A stretch of 64,000 nt of DNA, from assembly GCA_964453115.1 (NCBI GenBank), contig CAYVRT010000005.1, positions 62,001 through 126,000 of the forward strand, given 5' to 3'. The notes beneath the pieces were generated by a model. The model saw nothing but the letters and a program-made list of their open reading frames with translations, had not been told where the DNA came from and did not search any database. Below, piece after piece: positions 1-7,956 of the stretch. The position numbers and the translations under genes are program-made. Position 1 is the stretch's first letter. Every line of letters starts with the position of its first letter. This DNA is from JAIWNK01 sp964453115 (GTDB lineage: Bacteria > Chloroflexota > Anaerolineae > Anaerolineales > Anaerolineaceae).

Positions 1-195
1 ATCCTGCCCAACCAAGGACAGAAAGCGCACCTCATGCCCCAGTGTCAACAACGCCCGGGCCAGGTTATATCCCACCCCCGAAACACGGCTCTGCACCCCA
101 AAGAAAGGGTAATTGACCGGGTTATAGGCCAGCGGAAAACCCTCAATGCGCAATGTTGTCTCAACATTGATCAGGCCGGAAATCAAAAAGCGCAT
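1..195 (-). CDS. PfkB-family sugar/nucleoside kinase, N-terminal part only
   Basis: Only the first 65 codons are present; the gene runs off the left edge. The ATG lies at 195 and the N-terminus begins MRFLISGLINVETTLRI. It carries the glycine-rich substrate motif of ribokinase-like enzymes (SGVGYNLARALLTLG) at about residues 40-54, followed by VRFLSLVGQD. These are typical of the first 60 residues of PfkB kinases, which phosphorylate sugars or nucleosides with ATP; the substrate cannot be told from this part. It starts 3 bases after the Rieske gene, so it is probably the last visible member of the suf operon. No ORF of its kind is listed for this strand because its stop is outside the window. 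Confidence 0.8.
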   Translation of the reverse strand, partial: MRFLISGLINVETTLRIEGFPLAYNPVNYPFFGVQSRVSGVGYNLARALLTLGHEVRFLSLVGQD

Positions 196-198
196 TCT

Positions 199-528
199 TT
201 ACTCCCCTGGTTTGCGTTCCAGTTCAATCCAGCCATCGCCAGACACCCGCACCGCATAGACCGGAATGGGCGCAACAGCCGGTAAACGGAGCGCCTTGCC
301 AGTGCGCAGGTCAAAGCGCGCCCCATGGCGCGGACAAATGATCTGCCCATCCTGCGCTTCACCATCTCCGAGCGGGGCGTGATCATGCGTGCAAAGATCG
401 CCAACCGCCAGCAATTGGCCGTCCAAATTTAGCAAGACAACCGCCTGCCCATCCACCTCCAGAAAGACACGTTCACCCTCGGGCAAATCGGCCAACGGCA
501 TCAACCGCACAAAGTTCTCCTCGCTCAT
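199..528 (-). CDS. Rieske-type [2Fe-2S] ferredoxin (NirD-like) in the suf operon
   Basis: A 109-residue protein with one Rieske domain. The cluster ligands are visible as C-T-H at 46-48 and C-P-R-H at 65-68, the Cys-x-His...Cys-x2-His pattern of a small soluble Rieske ferredoxin. No signal peptide or membrane segment is seen, so it should be a cytoplasmic electron carrier. The ATG at 528 shares its A with the sufU stop (TGATG) and follows a GGAGG; a TTG one codon earlier is possible but less likely. Rieske ferredoxins are known inside actinobacterial suf operons, so a role in Fe-S assembly or repair is plausible, though unproven here. Confidence 0.88.
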   Translation of the reverse strand: MSEENFVRLMPLADLPEGERVFLEVDGQAVVLLNLDGQLLAVGDLCTHDHAPLGDGEAQDGQIICPRHGARFDLRTGKALRLPAVAPIPVYAVRVSGDGWIELERKPGE

Positions 529-932
529 CAATCCTCCACCAGTTGATCACTTGCCTCACCAAGGCCATAGACCCCCGCTTTTAGCACCTTAAGCGACAAG
601 AGCGCACATTTCAGGCGCACCGGCCCCAGGTCAATCCCCAACAGTTCCAGAACATCATCCTTGCGCAGCTGCTTAATCTCTTCCAGCGTCTTGCCAATCA
701 CCGTCTCAAGCAGCAAATCGGCAGCCGCCTGAGAAATGGCACATCCATGGCCGCTAAAAGCCGCCTCGCACACCCGGCCATCTTCGCCCAGGCGCAAATC
801 CACCCGAATGTGATCGCCGCAGAGGGGGTTTTCATCTTCAAAGGAAATATCATGTGGATTCAATTCACCGCGAAACTGCGGGTTCTTATAGCGTTCAACA
901 ATCACTTCCCGATACAAATCGTCCATTGGCAT
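528..932 (-). CDS. sufU: SufU, IscU-like Fe-S scaffold / sulfur-transfer protein
   Basis: A 134-residue member of the IscU/SufU family. In Gram-positive-type SUF systems SufU accepts persulfide from SufS using zinc. The three conserved cysteines are present: C38 (NPLCGD), C64 (GHGCAIS) and C109 (RLKCALL), with the metal-binding Asp of PLCGD. The start overlaps the sufS stop (TGATG); an ATG at 926, better spaced from GGGTGA, is an alternative that removes two residues. It lies directly after sufS, as expected for partners. Confidence 0.93.
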   Translation of the reverse strand: MPMDDLYREVIVERYKNPQFRGELNPHDISFEDENPLCGDHIRVDLRLGEDGRVCEAAFSGHGCAISQAAADLLLETVIGKTLEEIKQLRKDDVLELLGIDLGPVRLKCALLSLKVLKAGVYGLGEASDQLVED

Positions 933-2152
933 CACCCAAACACCTTGCGAACCTTATCCAGCCCCAGCACCAGGCGATCTACCTCCGCCGGGGTATTGTA
1001 GAGATAGAAACTGGCCCGGGTCGTTGCCGGCAGTTTGAAGCGGTCGTGGAGCGGCATGGCGCAGTGATGGCCAGCGCGCACAGCAATGCCCTCGCGATCC
1101 AGAATCTGCGCCACATCATGCGGATGGATTCCTTCCAGCGTGAAAGCCGTCACGGCACCTTTCAAATCAGCGCCTGGGCCAAGCACCCGCAGCCCTGGCA
1201 CCTGCGCCAGCGCCTGCAAGGCATAGTGAACCAGTTCGTGTTCATGCTCTTGCACAGTCACCATCCCCAAATCCTTCAAATAGCGTACTGCGGCCCCCAG
1301 GCCAATGGCCTCAGCGACAGCCGGCGTTCCGGCCTCGAACTTATGCGGCAATTCACTGGCTGCAAAATTGCGCAGATAGACCCGGCGGATCATATCACCA
1401 CCGCCCAGGAAGGGCGGCATGGCCTCCAACAATGCCTGACGGCCATACAACACCCCAATGCCAGTCGGGCCGCACATCTTATGTGCGGAGAAGACCAAAA
1501 AATCGGCCCCCAACGCCTGCACATCCACTGGCAAATGCGGCACCGATTGCGCCCCATCCACCAGGGTGAGCGCCCCAGCAGCATGTGCCAGTTGAATCAT
1601 CTCCTGCGCCGGATTAATGGTGCCAAGCACGTTTGACATCTGTGTAAACGCCACCAGGCGCGGCGACTGCGCCAACAAACGGCGATAAACATCCAGATCG
1701 AGCAACCCCTCGTCCGTCACAGAGATGAATTCCAGGCGCAAGCTGCGTTCAGTTGCCAACATTTGCCACGGCACAAGGTTGGAATGATGCTCCATCTCGG
1801 TTAAAATCAACAAATCGCCGGGCTGTAAATTTGCACGCCCCCAGCTTTGTGCCACCAGGTTAATTGCCTCGGTTGCATTGCGAGTAAAGATGATTTCGCG
1901 CGGGCTGGCTGCGCCAATGAAATGCGCCACATCCAGGCGCGCCTGTTCATAATCGGCGGTTGCTTCCTCGGCCAGGGTATGCACCCCGCGATGGATATTG
2001 GCATTCGAGCGACGATAAAAACGCTCCATTGCCTCCAGAACTGACAGTGGCTTTTGAGCCGTTGCCGTCGAATCGAGATATACCAGGCCCACCCCTGGGC
2101 GCACTTCCCGGCTGAGGATGGGAAAATCGGTCCGAATGCGTTCTACATTCAT
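932..2152 (-). CDS. sufS: SufS, cysteine desulfurase (class V aminotransferase fold)
   Basis: About 406 residues. It is a PLP enzyme that removes sulfur from cysteine and gives persulfide to SufU. The PLP lysine lies in SAHKMCGPTG (about K225), and the catalytic cysteine in RAGHHCAMPL (about C364), the SufS-type pattern. The ATG at 2152 is preferred because AGGTGA lies 7 bases upstream; an in-frame GTG at 2161 overlaps that site. It follows an intrinsic terminator that separates it from the sufCBD part of the operon, so its expression may depend on readthrough. Confidence 0.95.
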   Translation of the reverse strand: MNVERIRTDFPILSREVRPGVGLVYLDSTATAQKPLSVLEAMERFYRRSNANIHRGVHTLAEEATADYEQARLDVAHFIGAASPREIIFTRNATEAINLVAQSWGRANLQPGDLLILTEMEHHSNLVPWQMLATERSLRLEFISVTDEGLLDLDVYRRLLAQSPRLVAFTQMSNVLGTINPAQEMIQLAHAAGALTLVDGAQSVPHLPVDVQALGADFLVFSAHKMCGPTGIGVLYGRQALLEAMPPFLGGGDMIRRVYLRNFAASELPHKFEAGTPAVAEAIGLGAAVRYLKDLGMVTVQEHEHELVHYALQALAQVPGLRVLGPGADLKGAVTAFTLEGIHPHDVAQILDREGIAVRAGHHCAMPLHDRFKLPATTRASFYLYNTPAEVDRLVLGLDKVRKVFG

Positions 2153-2168
2153 CGTATTCACCTGCCTG

Positions 2169-2199
2169 AAAAAAAGGGCAAGCCCCTACAGGCCTGCCC
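2169..2199 (-). terminator. Intrinsic terminator or attenuator inside the suf operon
   Basis: On the minus strand a 9-bp stem (GGGCAGGCC against GGGCTTGCCC, one bulged G and one G-U pair) is followed at once by seven T residues. It lies after the unknown gene at 2207 and only about 17 bases before sufS. There is no room for a promoter between it and sufS. Confidence 0.8.
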
Positions 2200-2206
2200 A
2201 GAATGG

Positions 2207-2500
2207 TTAAAGTTCTGCGCGCGGAAGGTCTTTTCCCAAACGGCGCTCTGGCATGCGCAAATGGGGCGAATTTTGTGGATACCACAAGATGTGGTCCGGC
2301 ACCATCCACCCATCCGTCAAAAAGACATTGGAGCGAAATTGCACCGCCACCATCTTACTATCCACCTGCACCACAATTCCCTTCAGCCAGCCGCGCAAAC
2401 GCTGACCGCTTTTATCGTGGTCACAAAACACCTCGACGATATCCCCAACCTCAAAATGATGTTCAGGGTCTGGTGGGCGCATGAAGGGAGAAGATGGCAT
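2207..2500 (-). CDS. Conserved-looking small protein of unknown function in suf operon
   Basis: A 97-residue protein between sufD and sufS. I do not recognise a named family. Residues 15-75 read as short alternating beta strands (VGDIVEVFC, WLKGIVVQV, MVAVQFRS, VPDHILWYP), which resembles a small SH3-like or Tudor-like barrel, but this is only a guess from the pattern. The ATG at 2500 has AGGAG seven bases upstream and is preferred over an upstream in-frame start. The intrinsic terminator lies just after its stop, so it is the last gene before the attenuation point. It may be a SUF accessory factor by position only. Confidence 0.75.
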   Translation of the reverse strand: MPSSPFMRPPDPEHHFEVGDIVEVFCDHDKSGQRLRGWLKGIVVQVDSKMVAVQFRSNVFLTDGWMVPDHILWYPQNSPHLRMPERRLGKDLPRAEL

Positions 2501-2547
2501 TCTGGTTCTCCTGAGAAAAGATGATTGAACAGTATATTTTACCACAT

Positions 2548-3903
2548 TTAGCCCGTGTAGGCCTGCATTTTCTGGTGAATTGCTTGCTGAAAGCGCTGCC
2601 GCACCCCCTCGAATGGGATGCGTTGCATAATCGGGTCAAAGAAGCCTTCCACCACCAGGCGGCGCGCCTCCAACGCTGGGATGCCGCGCGCCTGCAAATA
2701 AAACACTTGCTCCGGGTCTACCTTTCCAACCGTTGCGCCATGCGTGCAGCGCACATCATCAGCCAAAATTTCCAGCCCGGGGATGGAATCGGCGCGTGCC
2801 TTACGGCTCAAAACCAGGTTCCGATTGGCCTGATACCCATCCGTCTTATTGGCGCCCGGCGCAACATAAATCATGCCCTGCCAGACGGCCCGGCTCTGCC
2901 CAACCAACGCACCCTTGAACAGCAAGTCACTCGTTGTGTTTGGCACCAGGTGATTTTGCTGCGAGTCGTAATCGAGGTGCTGCACGCCATCTGTAAAGTA
3001 GAAGCCCGACATCTTGCCCGTTGCCCCCCGTCCCGCCAGGTCAAGCTCCGAGAAGTTTTTGGTCAACCGTCCCCCCATGGCACCAAACACCCAATCCAGC
3101 GTGCCATCCTGCTCGACATGTGCGCGCTCATGCGTCACGTTCCAGACATGCTCACCCAAGGATTGCATTTCAACAAAGCGCAAATTGGCACCCTTGCCAA
3201 CAAAAATTTCCACCAACCCGGCATGGAATGTTTGCCCGCCCGGCTCGGTCGGAGAAGACATCTCATGAACGTAGGTTACCGATGCTCCCTCTTCCAGCCA
3301 GACCAGAAGATGGGAAACATGCGCCAGCCCCACCCCAGGCGTCCACAAAATGCTGTGCAGCGGCTGCGCCACCTGCACCCCACGCGGCACATACAGCAAC
3401 ACACCCGTTTGAGCCAGTGCCCCAGCCAGGGCGCTGAATTTTCCTTCTTCAGGGCGCACCACTCGCCCAAGCGCCTGCTCCAGCAAATGCGGATAACGCT
3501 CCTCGGCGGTGCGCAAATCGGTAAACACCACCCCCTGACGCACCAGGTTCGGCAACAACGTCACATCCACACGGTGCGGCTGCAATAGCAATTGTCCGGC
3601 ATGTTCATCGCCCGCCATTGGCTGCAAAAGTGCGCCCGGAATTTCTGGCCCAACGGGTGCCGCCTGCGGCACGGCCAGGCGCATCGAAGCGGCCTGCAAG
3701 CCGCGCAAATCTGTCCGCCGCCAAGCCTCCATCTGCGTTGTTGGCAGCGGCAGTTCGCGATACACCTGCCAGGAACGCCGCCGATATTCGCCAATTGCAG
3801 CGCTCAAACCGGCGCAGCGAACCTGCGCCTCTTCAAAGCCAAAGTCCTGCACCGCAGCCGTTCGGCGGGTGCGTGTCACCACCTGCGGGGTCTCATTCGT
3901 CAT
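2548..3903 (-). CDS. sufD: SufD, Fe-S scaffold complex subunit
   Basis: A 451-residue SufB/SufD-family protein. The C-terminal half has the parallel beta-helix typical of the family, with LDYDSQQNHLVPNTTSDLLFKG and GMIYVAPGANKTDGYQ in its core and ADDVRCTHGATVGKVD near the end, which contains the conserved Cys and His near the SufB-SufD interface. It should pair with SufB and SufC2 to form the SufBC2D scaffold. AAGGAGG precedes the ATG. It begins 14 bases after sufB. It is called SufD rather than a second SufB because it lacks the extra N-terminal SufB region and is more divergent. Confidence 0.93.
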   Translation of the reverse strand: MTNETPQVVTRTRRTAAVQDFGFEEAQVRCAGLSAAIGEYRRRSWQVYRELPLPTTQMEAWRRTDLRGLQAASMRLAVPQAAPVGPEIPGALLQPMAGDEHAGQLLLQPHRVDVTLLPNLVRQGVVFTDLRTAEERYPHLLEQALGRVVRPEEGKFSALAGALAQTGVLLYVPRGVQVAQPLHSILWTPGVGLAHVSHLLVWLEEGASVTYVHEMSSPTEPGGQTFHAGLVEIFVGKGANLRFVEMQSLGEHVWNVTHERAHVEQDGTLDWVFGAMGGRLTKNFSELDLAGRGATGKMSGFYFTDGVQHLDYDSQQNHLVPNTTSDLLFKGALVGQSRAVWQGMIYVAPGANKTDGYQANRNLVLSRKARADSIPGLEILADDVRCTHGATVGKVDPEQVFYLQARGIPALEARRLVVEGFFDPIMQRIPFEGVRQRFQQAIHQKMQAYTG

Positions 3904-3917
3904 GCCAGCCTCCTTGT

Positions 3918-5333
3918 TTAGCCCACCGAACCCGACATCTGCAACTGAATCAGGCGGTTCATTTCCACTGCATATTCCATCGGCAATTCCTTGACCAATG
4001 GCTCAATGAAGCCCGAAACCACCATCGTCGTTGCCTCTTCTTCGCTCAGTCCACGGCTCATCAGGTAGAAAAGTTGCTCTTCCCCCACCTTGGAGACCGT
4101 CGCTTCGTGACCGATGGTCACATCCTGCTCATCAATCTCAATATAGGGATATGTATCTGAACGCGATTGCGGGTCGAGGATGAGTGCATCGCAAACCACA
4201 TTCGAGCGCGAGCGCTCTGCCCCAGGATGCACCTTGAGCAAACCGCGATACGAAGAACGCCCGCCGCCTTTGCTGATGGATTTGGAGGTAATCTTGCTAC
4301 TTGTATCCGGCGCAAAATGAATCACCTTGCCGCCAGCATCCTGTGCCTGCCCAGGCCCGGCAAAGGCCATGGAAAGGATTTCACCATGTGCCCCCGGCTC
4401 CAACAAATAGCAGGATGGGTATTTCATCGTCACCTTCGAGCCAAGATTGCAATCCACCCATTCCATTGTCCCGCCGCCATATACCAGTGCGCGTTGCGTC
4501 ACCAGGTTATAGACATTTGTAGACCAGTTCTGAATTGTGGTATAGCGCATGCGCGCGCCCTTCTTGACAATGATTTCAATCACACCACTGTGAAACGAAT
4601 CGGTTGTATATTGTGGGGCAGTGCAGCCTTCCACATAGTGAACCTGCGCCCCCTCATCCACAATAATCAGCGAGCGCTCAAATTGCCCAATATTGGCAAT
4701 ATTCAACCGGAAATAGGCCTGAAGCGGCAAATCCACTTTCACACCGCGCGGCACATAAACAAACGAGCCGCCTGACCAAACAGCGCTGTTCAAAGCCGCA
4801 AACTTATTATCCTCAATTGGCACCGCCGTGCCAAAATACTCCCGGAACAGGTCGGGGTGCTGCCGCAGCCCGTCTTCGATGCTGAGGAAAATGACGCCCT
4901 GTTTTTCGAGATGTTCCTGAATGCTGTGATAAACCATCTCCGATTCATATTGCGCTCCAACCCCAGCCAGAAATTTACGCTCGGCCTCCGGAATGCCCAA
5001 ACGGTCAAACGTTTGCTTAATGGTATCCGGCACCTCATCCCAGGTGCGCCCCGCCGCCTCTGATGGGCGAACATAATAATAAATATTCTCTAAATCGAGC
5101 GCAGAAATATCAGCGCCCCAGGTTGGCATAGGTCGAGAACGAAAATGTGCCAACGCCTTGAGGCGAAATTCCAGCATCCATTCTGGCTCGCCCTTCATAC
5201 GTGAAATCTGCCGCACCACCTCTTCATCCAACCCCGGACGGGTCTTAAACACCGAAATATCCGGGTCGCTGAAGCCATAGCGATACTCGCCCAAATCTCT
5301 CAAAAACTCCGGCTGTGCTACAGGGGTTTCCAT
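3918..5333 (-). CDS. sufB: SufB, Fe-S scaffold complex subunit
   Basis: A 471-residue SufB. The N-terminal region (YRYGFSDPDISVFKT, then EPEWMLEFRLKAL) and the beta-helix core with GCTAPQYTTDSFHSGVIEI are family hallmarks; the cysteine of EGCTAP and SNVVCDALI are conserved. SufB is the main scaffold for nascent clusters. The start at 5333 (METPVAQ) is chosen because AAAGG lies upstream and it begins 5 bases after the sufC stop; the longer reading frame would overlap sufC by 34 bases. Confidence 0.95.
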   Translation of the reverse strand: METPVAQPEFLRDLGEYRYGFSDPDISVFKTRPGLDEEVVRQISRMKGEPEWMLEFRLKALAHFRSRPMPTWGADISALDLENIYYYVRPSEAAGRTWDEVPDTIKQTFDRLGIPEAERKFLAGVGAQYESEMVYHSIQEHLEKQGVIFLSIEDGLRQHPDLFREYFGTAVPIEDNKFAALNSAVWSGGSFVYVPRGVKVDLPLQAYFRLNIANIGQFERSLIIVDEGAQVHYVEGCTAPQYTTDSFHSGVIEIIVKKGARMRYTTIQNWSTNVYNLVTQRALVYGGGTMEWVDCNLGSKVTMKYPSCYLLEPGAHGEILSMAFAGPGQAQDAGGKVIHFAPDTSSKITSKSISKGGGRSSYRGLLKVHPGAERSRSNVVCDALILDPQSRSDTYPYIEIDEQDVTIGHEATVSKVGEEQLFYLMSRGLSEEEATTMVVSGFIEPLVKELPMEYAVEMNRLIQLQMSGSVG

Positions 5334-5338
5334 AAATT

Positions 5339-6109
5339 TTACCTTTCGGCCTCTAACTTCTCTCGCACCCAATCATAGCCGTGCTCTTCCAGGTGCAATG
5401 CCAGGTCCGCCCCACCCGATTCAACAATCCGGCCAGCCATCATCACATGCACCACGTCCGGCTTAATGTAATTGAGAATGCGCTGATAGTGCGTGATGAC
5501 CAACACGCCCAATTGCGCCCCACGCAGTGCGTTCACACCTTCCGAAACAATTCGCAATGCGTCAATATCCAACCCCGAATCGGTTTCATCCAAAATGGCA
5601 ATCTCAGGGCGCAGGACAGCCATCTGTAAAATTTCGGCGCGCTTCTTCTCGCCTCCTGAAAAGCCATCATTCAAATAGCGCCCGGCAAAGGCTGGATCCA
5701 TCTTCAAGGCCGCCATGCGTTCTTTCATCAATTTACGGAACTCAACGATGGAAATGCCCTTATCTTCCGGGTTTTCAGCCCGCCGCCGGGCATTCACTGC
5801 CGTGCGCAGAAAATTCGCCACCGTCACGCCAGGAATAGCAACCGGATATTGAAAGGCAAGGAACAACCCAGCGCGCGAACGCTCATCCACTTCCATCTCC
5901 AACACATTGCGCCCCTTGAACCACACCTCCCCCTCCGTCACCTCGTAGCCAGGATGCCCCATGAGGGTGTAAGCCAGGGTAGATTTTCCAGTGCCATTCG
6001 GCCCCATAATCGCATGAACTTCACCTTGCCGCACGGTAAGCGTCAGGCCCTTCAAAATTTCCTTGCCCTCAATTTGAACATGCAGATTGCGAATCTCCAA
6101 CTCAGACAT
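5339..6109 (-). CDS. sufC: SufC, ATPase of the SUF complex
   Basis: A 256-residue ABC-type ATPase, the usual SufC length. Walker A is GPNGTGKST (36-44), the signature FSGGEKKR (150-157) and Walker B AILDETDSGLD (171-181). SufC is soluble and drives conformational change in SufB-SufD. It is the first gene of the operon, with GGAG upstream of its ATG, and is transcribed from a near-consensus promoter at 6143-6171. Placing sufC first is common in Chloroflexota and cyanobacteria-like arrangements. Confidence 0.96.
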   Translation of the reverse strand: MSELEIRNLHVQIEGKEILKGLTLTVRQGEVHAIMGPNGTGKSTLAYTLMGHPGYEVTEGEVWFKGRNVLEMEVDERSRAGLFLAFQYPVAIPGVTVANFLRTAVNARRRAENPEDKGISIVEFRKLMKERMAALKMDPAFAGRYLNDGFSGGEKKRAEILQMAVLRPEIAILDETDSGLDIDALRIVSEGVNALRGAQLGVLVITHYQRILNYIKPDVVHVMMAGRIVESGGADLALHLEEHGYDWVREKLEAER

Positions 6110-6142
6110 GGATGTTTTCTCCTTCGGAATATTTCGAACGTC

Positions 6143-6171
6143 ATTATAGCATAGCGCGCCCCTTGCGTCAA
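6143..6171 (-). promoter_or_regulatory. suf operon promoter
   Basis: Minus strand: -35 TTGACG (6171-6166), 17-bp spacer, -10 TATAAT (6148-6143), preceded by TGC (extended -10). The sufC ATG is 33 bases downstream. This is among the best sigma-70-type matches in the window. Confidence 0.85.
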
Positions 6172-6204
6172 TAATATTTAATATAAATATATAACATATT
6201 GACG
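6166..6204. promoter_or_regulatory. Symmetric inverted repeat joining the two divergent -35 boxes; likely SufR control region
   Basis: CGTCAATA (6166-6173) and its exact complement TATTGACG (6197-6204) are separated by a 23-base, purely A/T-rich centre. Each arm contains one -35 box: the suf operon on the left, sufR on the right. A SufR dimer bound here could control both promoters, but no site was tested. Confidence 0.6.
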
Positions 6205-6227
6205 AAAACCCATATCTTTGTTATACT
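6199..6227 (+). promoter_or_regulatory. sufR promoter
   Basis: -35 TTGACG (6199-6204), 17-bp spacer, -10 TATACT (6222-6227) with upstream TGT. The -10 ends 7 bases before the sufR ATG at 6235, so transcription should start at or next to the start codon. Confidence 0.82.
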
Positions 6228-6234
6228 TCTCTCC

Positions 6235-6861
6235 ATGAAAAGCACGCGTGACCGCATCTTACAAACCCTGCTCGATCAGCCCAGCTGCACCATACAAGAG
6301 TTAGCCGAGGCTGTCAGCATCAGCCCCATCTCCGTCCGGCATCACCTTAACAACCTCAAGGCCGATGGCCTGGTGACCGAACGCGAAGAACGGCATGGAG
6401 TGGGCCGGCCGCGCCTGGTTTACCTGCTCACCGAACATGGGCGCGAACAGTTCCCCACCCGTTACCTGCGCCTCACCAATCGTCTGCTCGATCAACTCAA
6501 AGAATCTCTGCCTGAAGCAGCTATCCACGACCTGTTTGCCAGGCTTGCAGCCAACATGGCGACCCAATATGCGCAACAGGTCGAAAAACTATCTCTCGAA
6601 CAAAAGCTGGACTTTCTCAAACGCGTGTTGGCAGAGGAGGGCTTTGCCATTGAGTGGGATCGAACGAGTGATCATTACATCATTCGCGAAGTCAGTTGCC
6701 CTTACTACCACATCGGTCAAAAACACCCCGAAGTCTGCCTGGTGGACCAGAGCCTAATCTCCACCATCCTCTCCATCCCGGCAGAAAAAGTGCAATGCAT
6801 CTTGCGCGGCGATGGCCAATGCGCCTACGCCATCCCCATCCCTCAGGAGAAACCCTCATGA
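6235..6861 (+). CDS. sufR: SufR-like Fe-S-sensing transcriptional regulator
   Basis: A 208-residue DeoR/ArsR-like winged-helix regulator. The HTH lies at 16-45 (CTIQELAEAVSISPISVRHH) with the wing motif GVGRPRLVY at 55-63. Four cysteines near the C-terminus, C155, C168, C188 and C196, could bind a cluster as in SufR. The first two keep the 12-residue gap known for SufR, but the later gaps (19 and 7) differ from the cyanobacterial pattern as I recall it. It is divergent from the suf operon, as expected for its repressor. A TTG 36 bases upstream is in frame but sits on the -35 box, so the ATG at 6235 is chosen; it has no Shine-Dalgarno site. Confidence 0.9.
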   Translation: MKSTRDRILQTLLDQPSCTIQELAEAVSISPISVRHHLNNLKADGLVTEREERHGVGRPRLVYLLTEHGREQFPTRYLRLTNRLLDQLKESLPEAAIHDLFARLAANMATQYAQQVEKLSLEQKLDFLKRVLAEEGFAIEWDRTSDHYIIREVSCPYYHIGQKHPEVCLVDQSLISTILSIPAEKVQCILRGDGQCAYAIPIPQEKPS

Positions 6862-7205
6862 CCTCTGCTGAACCCGGCACCAATCCCGCCATTTGGGAAT
6901 CGGAAACTACACACCCCGAACAATGCGCTACGCTGCGTCAGGCCCTGTGCGAAGTGCTGGACCCCGAACTTGGTCTCAACATCATTCAACTCGGGTTGAT
7001 TCGCAACGTAAAAATAGATGAGGATCAAGCCATCCTGCGCATGATCCTCACCACACCATTTTGTCCCTATGGCCCTGCCATCATTGAAGAGACCCGCCGG
7101 CGTGCCGAAACAGCCCTTAGCCTGCCGGTCATCATTGACCTGAGCCTCGATCCCTGGGATTTTTCTATGATGGAAGAAGGCCTGGGTGATTGGGGGCTAT
7201 ACTAA
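6858..7205 (+). CDS. sufT: SufT-like MIP18/DUF59 protein
   Basis: A 115-residue protein of the MIP18 (DUF59) family, which helps Fe-S maturation; bacterial SufT belongs here. The hallmark EVLDPELGLNIIQLGLI at about 31-47 and the conserved Cys in LTTPFCPYGP are visible. An acidic tail ends DWGLY. The ATG overlaps the sufR stop (ATGA) and has AGGAGA upstream, so it is translationally coupled to sufR and outside the main suf operon. PaaD-like phenylacetate proteins share the fold, but the context argues for SUF. Confidence 0.88.
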   Translation: MTSAEPGTNPAIWESETTHPEQCATLRQALCEVLDPELGLNIIQLGLIRNVKIDEDQAILRMILTTPFCPYGPAIIEETRRRAETALSLPVIIDLSLDPWDFSMMEEGLGDWGLY

Positions 7206-7543
7206 CCCTGTTGCAATTTTTCGGCACTAAACAGGCCAAGCAAGCGCGGCGCCTGCATCAAGTTGCCGCTAACCCGCAGCTTACCCTGCATGTAGGCCTT
7301 CATTGGGTCCACCTTGCCGGTGAAGACTTCCATCACATCTTGTGTTGAGGCTTCAATCGTCAGGGTTGGGTTTTCCACCTTGCCGGCCTTCACACTGCAT
7401 TTCTTGTCGGCAATCGTCACCACCCACTCGCCAGCCTGTTCACCGGTCAGGCGCAGTTGCAAACTTGCCTGCACACCCTCGGCCCGCTCAGGAAGAAAAG
7501 TCTTTGGCAGCAAATCTACCAAACTGTGCAAATCAATACCCAT
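7202..7543 (-). CDS. SCP2 sterol-binding-domain protein
   Basis: A 113-residue single-domain SCP2 protein. The family pattern is visible in TLTIEASTQDVMEVFTGKVDP and MKAYMQGKLRVSGNL: a beta strand, then a helix ending in a conserved glycine, then the product-binding 'G-x-L-x-x-x-G' segment. SCP2 domains bind lipids or acyl chains in a hydrophobic cavity; the bacterial role is usually unknown. Its stop overlaps the sufT stop by four bases, tail to tail. It stands alone on its strand. Confidence 0.85.
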   Translation of the reverse strand: MGIDLHSLVDLLPKTFLPERAEGVQASLQLRLTGEQAGEWVVTIADKKCSVKAGKVENPTLTIEASTQDVMEVFTGKVDPMKAYMQGKLRVSGNLMQAPRLLGLFSAEKLQQG

Positions 7544-7644
7544 TTTTCGCTCCTGTAAAAAAGATTTGTTTGGGTTGATTGTATCAGAAACGCAACAGTC
7601 TGAGATTGCCTTGTATCACCTAATTTTGCCCTCCCTCAACGTAT

Positions 7645-7677
7645 CTGGCCCAGCTGCAATGCTTGCAACTGGGCCAG
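7645..7677. terminator. Strong bidirectional hairpin
   Basis: CTGGCCCAG pairs exactly with CTGGGCCAG, and inside TGCAA pairs with TTGCA around a TGC loop, giving 14 bp with one mismatch. There is no clear T-run on either side. It lies after the stop of the small membrane peptide gene on the minus strand, so it may end that transcript or protect its 3' end. Confidence 0.55.
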
Positions 7678-7702
7678 AAGCCAGACGATTCAAACTACGG
7701 GG

Positions 7703-7924
7703 CTAATTGCCGCCGCCTTCCACCACCTCCGTCTTGGAAGAATCAATCTCTACGAGCGGCTGAGTTTTCTCAACCATTTCGGTTCCTTCAACCACCTGGG
7801 TCTGATCGGTGCCAAGCGAAGCTCCGCCCCCCTGCAAAACAGAAAAAACGACCGGTGCGAACACCAAAAATGCAACCAGAATCACAAATACAAACACCAA
7901 TCCATCACGTACCAACCGTTTCAT
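7703..7924 (-). CDS. Small single-span membrane protein, unknown function
   Basis: A 73-residue protein: a short basic N-terminus (MKRLVRDG), one hydrophobic helix at about 9-31 (LVFVFVILVAFLVFAPVVF), then a Gln/Val/Glu-rich acidic tail ending EGGGN. The positive N-terminus suggests the tail faces outside, though an uncleaved or cleaved signal cannot be separated. It has a GGAGG ribosome site eight bases before the ATG, its own promoter and a 3' hairpin, all of which favour a real gene. I recognise no family. Confidence 0.7.
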   Translation of the reverse strand: MKRLVRDGLVFVFVILVAFLVFAPVVFSVLQGGGASLGTDQTQVVEGTEMVEKTQPLVEIDSSKTEVVEGGGN

Positions 7925-7956
7925 ATCTATACCTCCATTTTTTGATAGATGTAATC

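Noticed and set aside
528..532. TGATG at the sufU-Rieske junction as a possible selenocysteine or readthrough fusion
   Set aside because: Both proteins are complete with own starts and a GGAGG precedes the ATG; overlap is ordinary coupling.
2521..3588. A 355-codon open frame on the plus strand opposite sufD
   Set aside because: It is antisense to a clear sufD, has no ribosome site, and its composition (many His, Gln, Arg) is that of a mirror frame.
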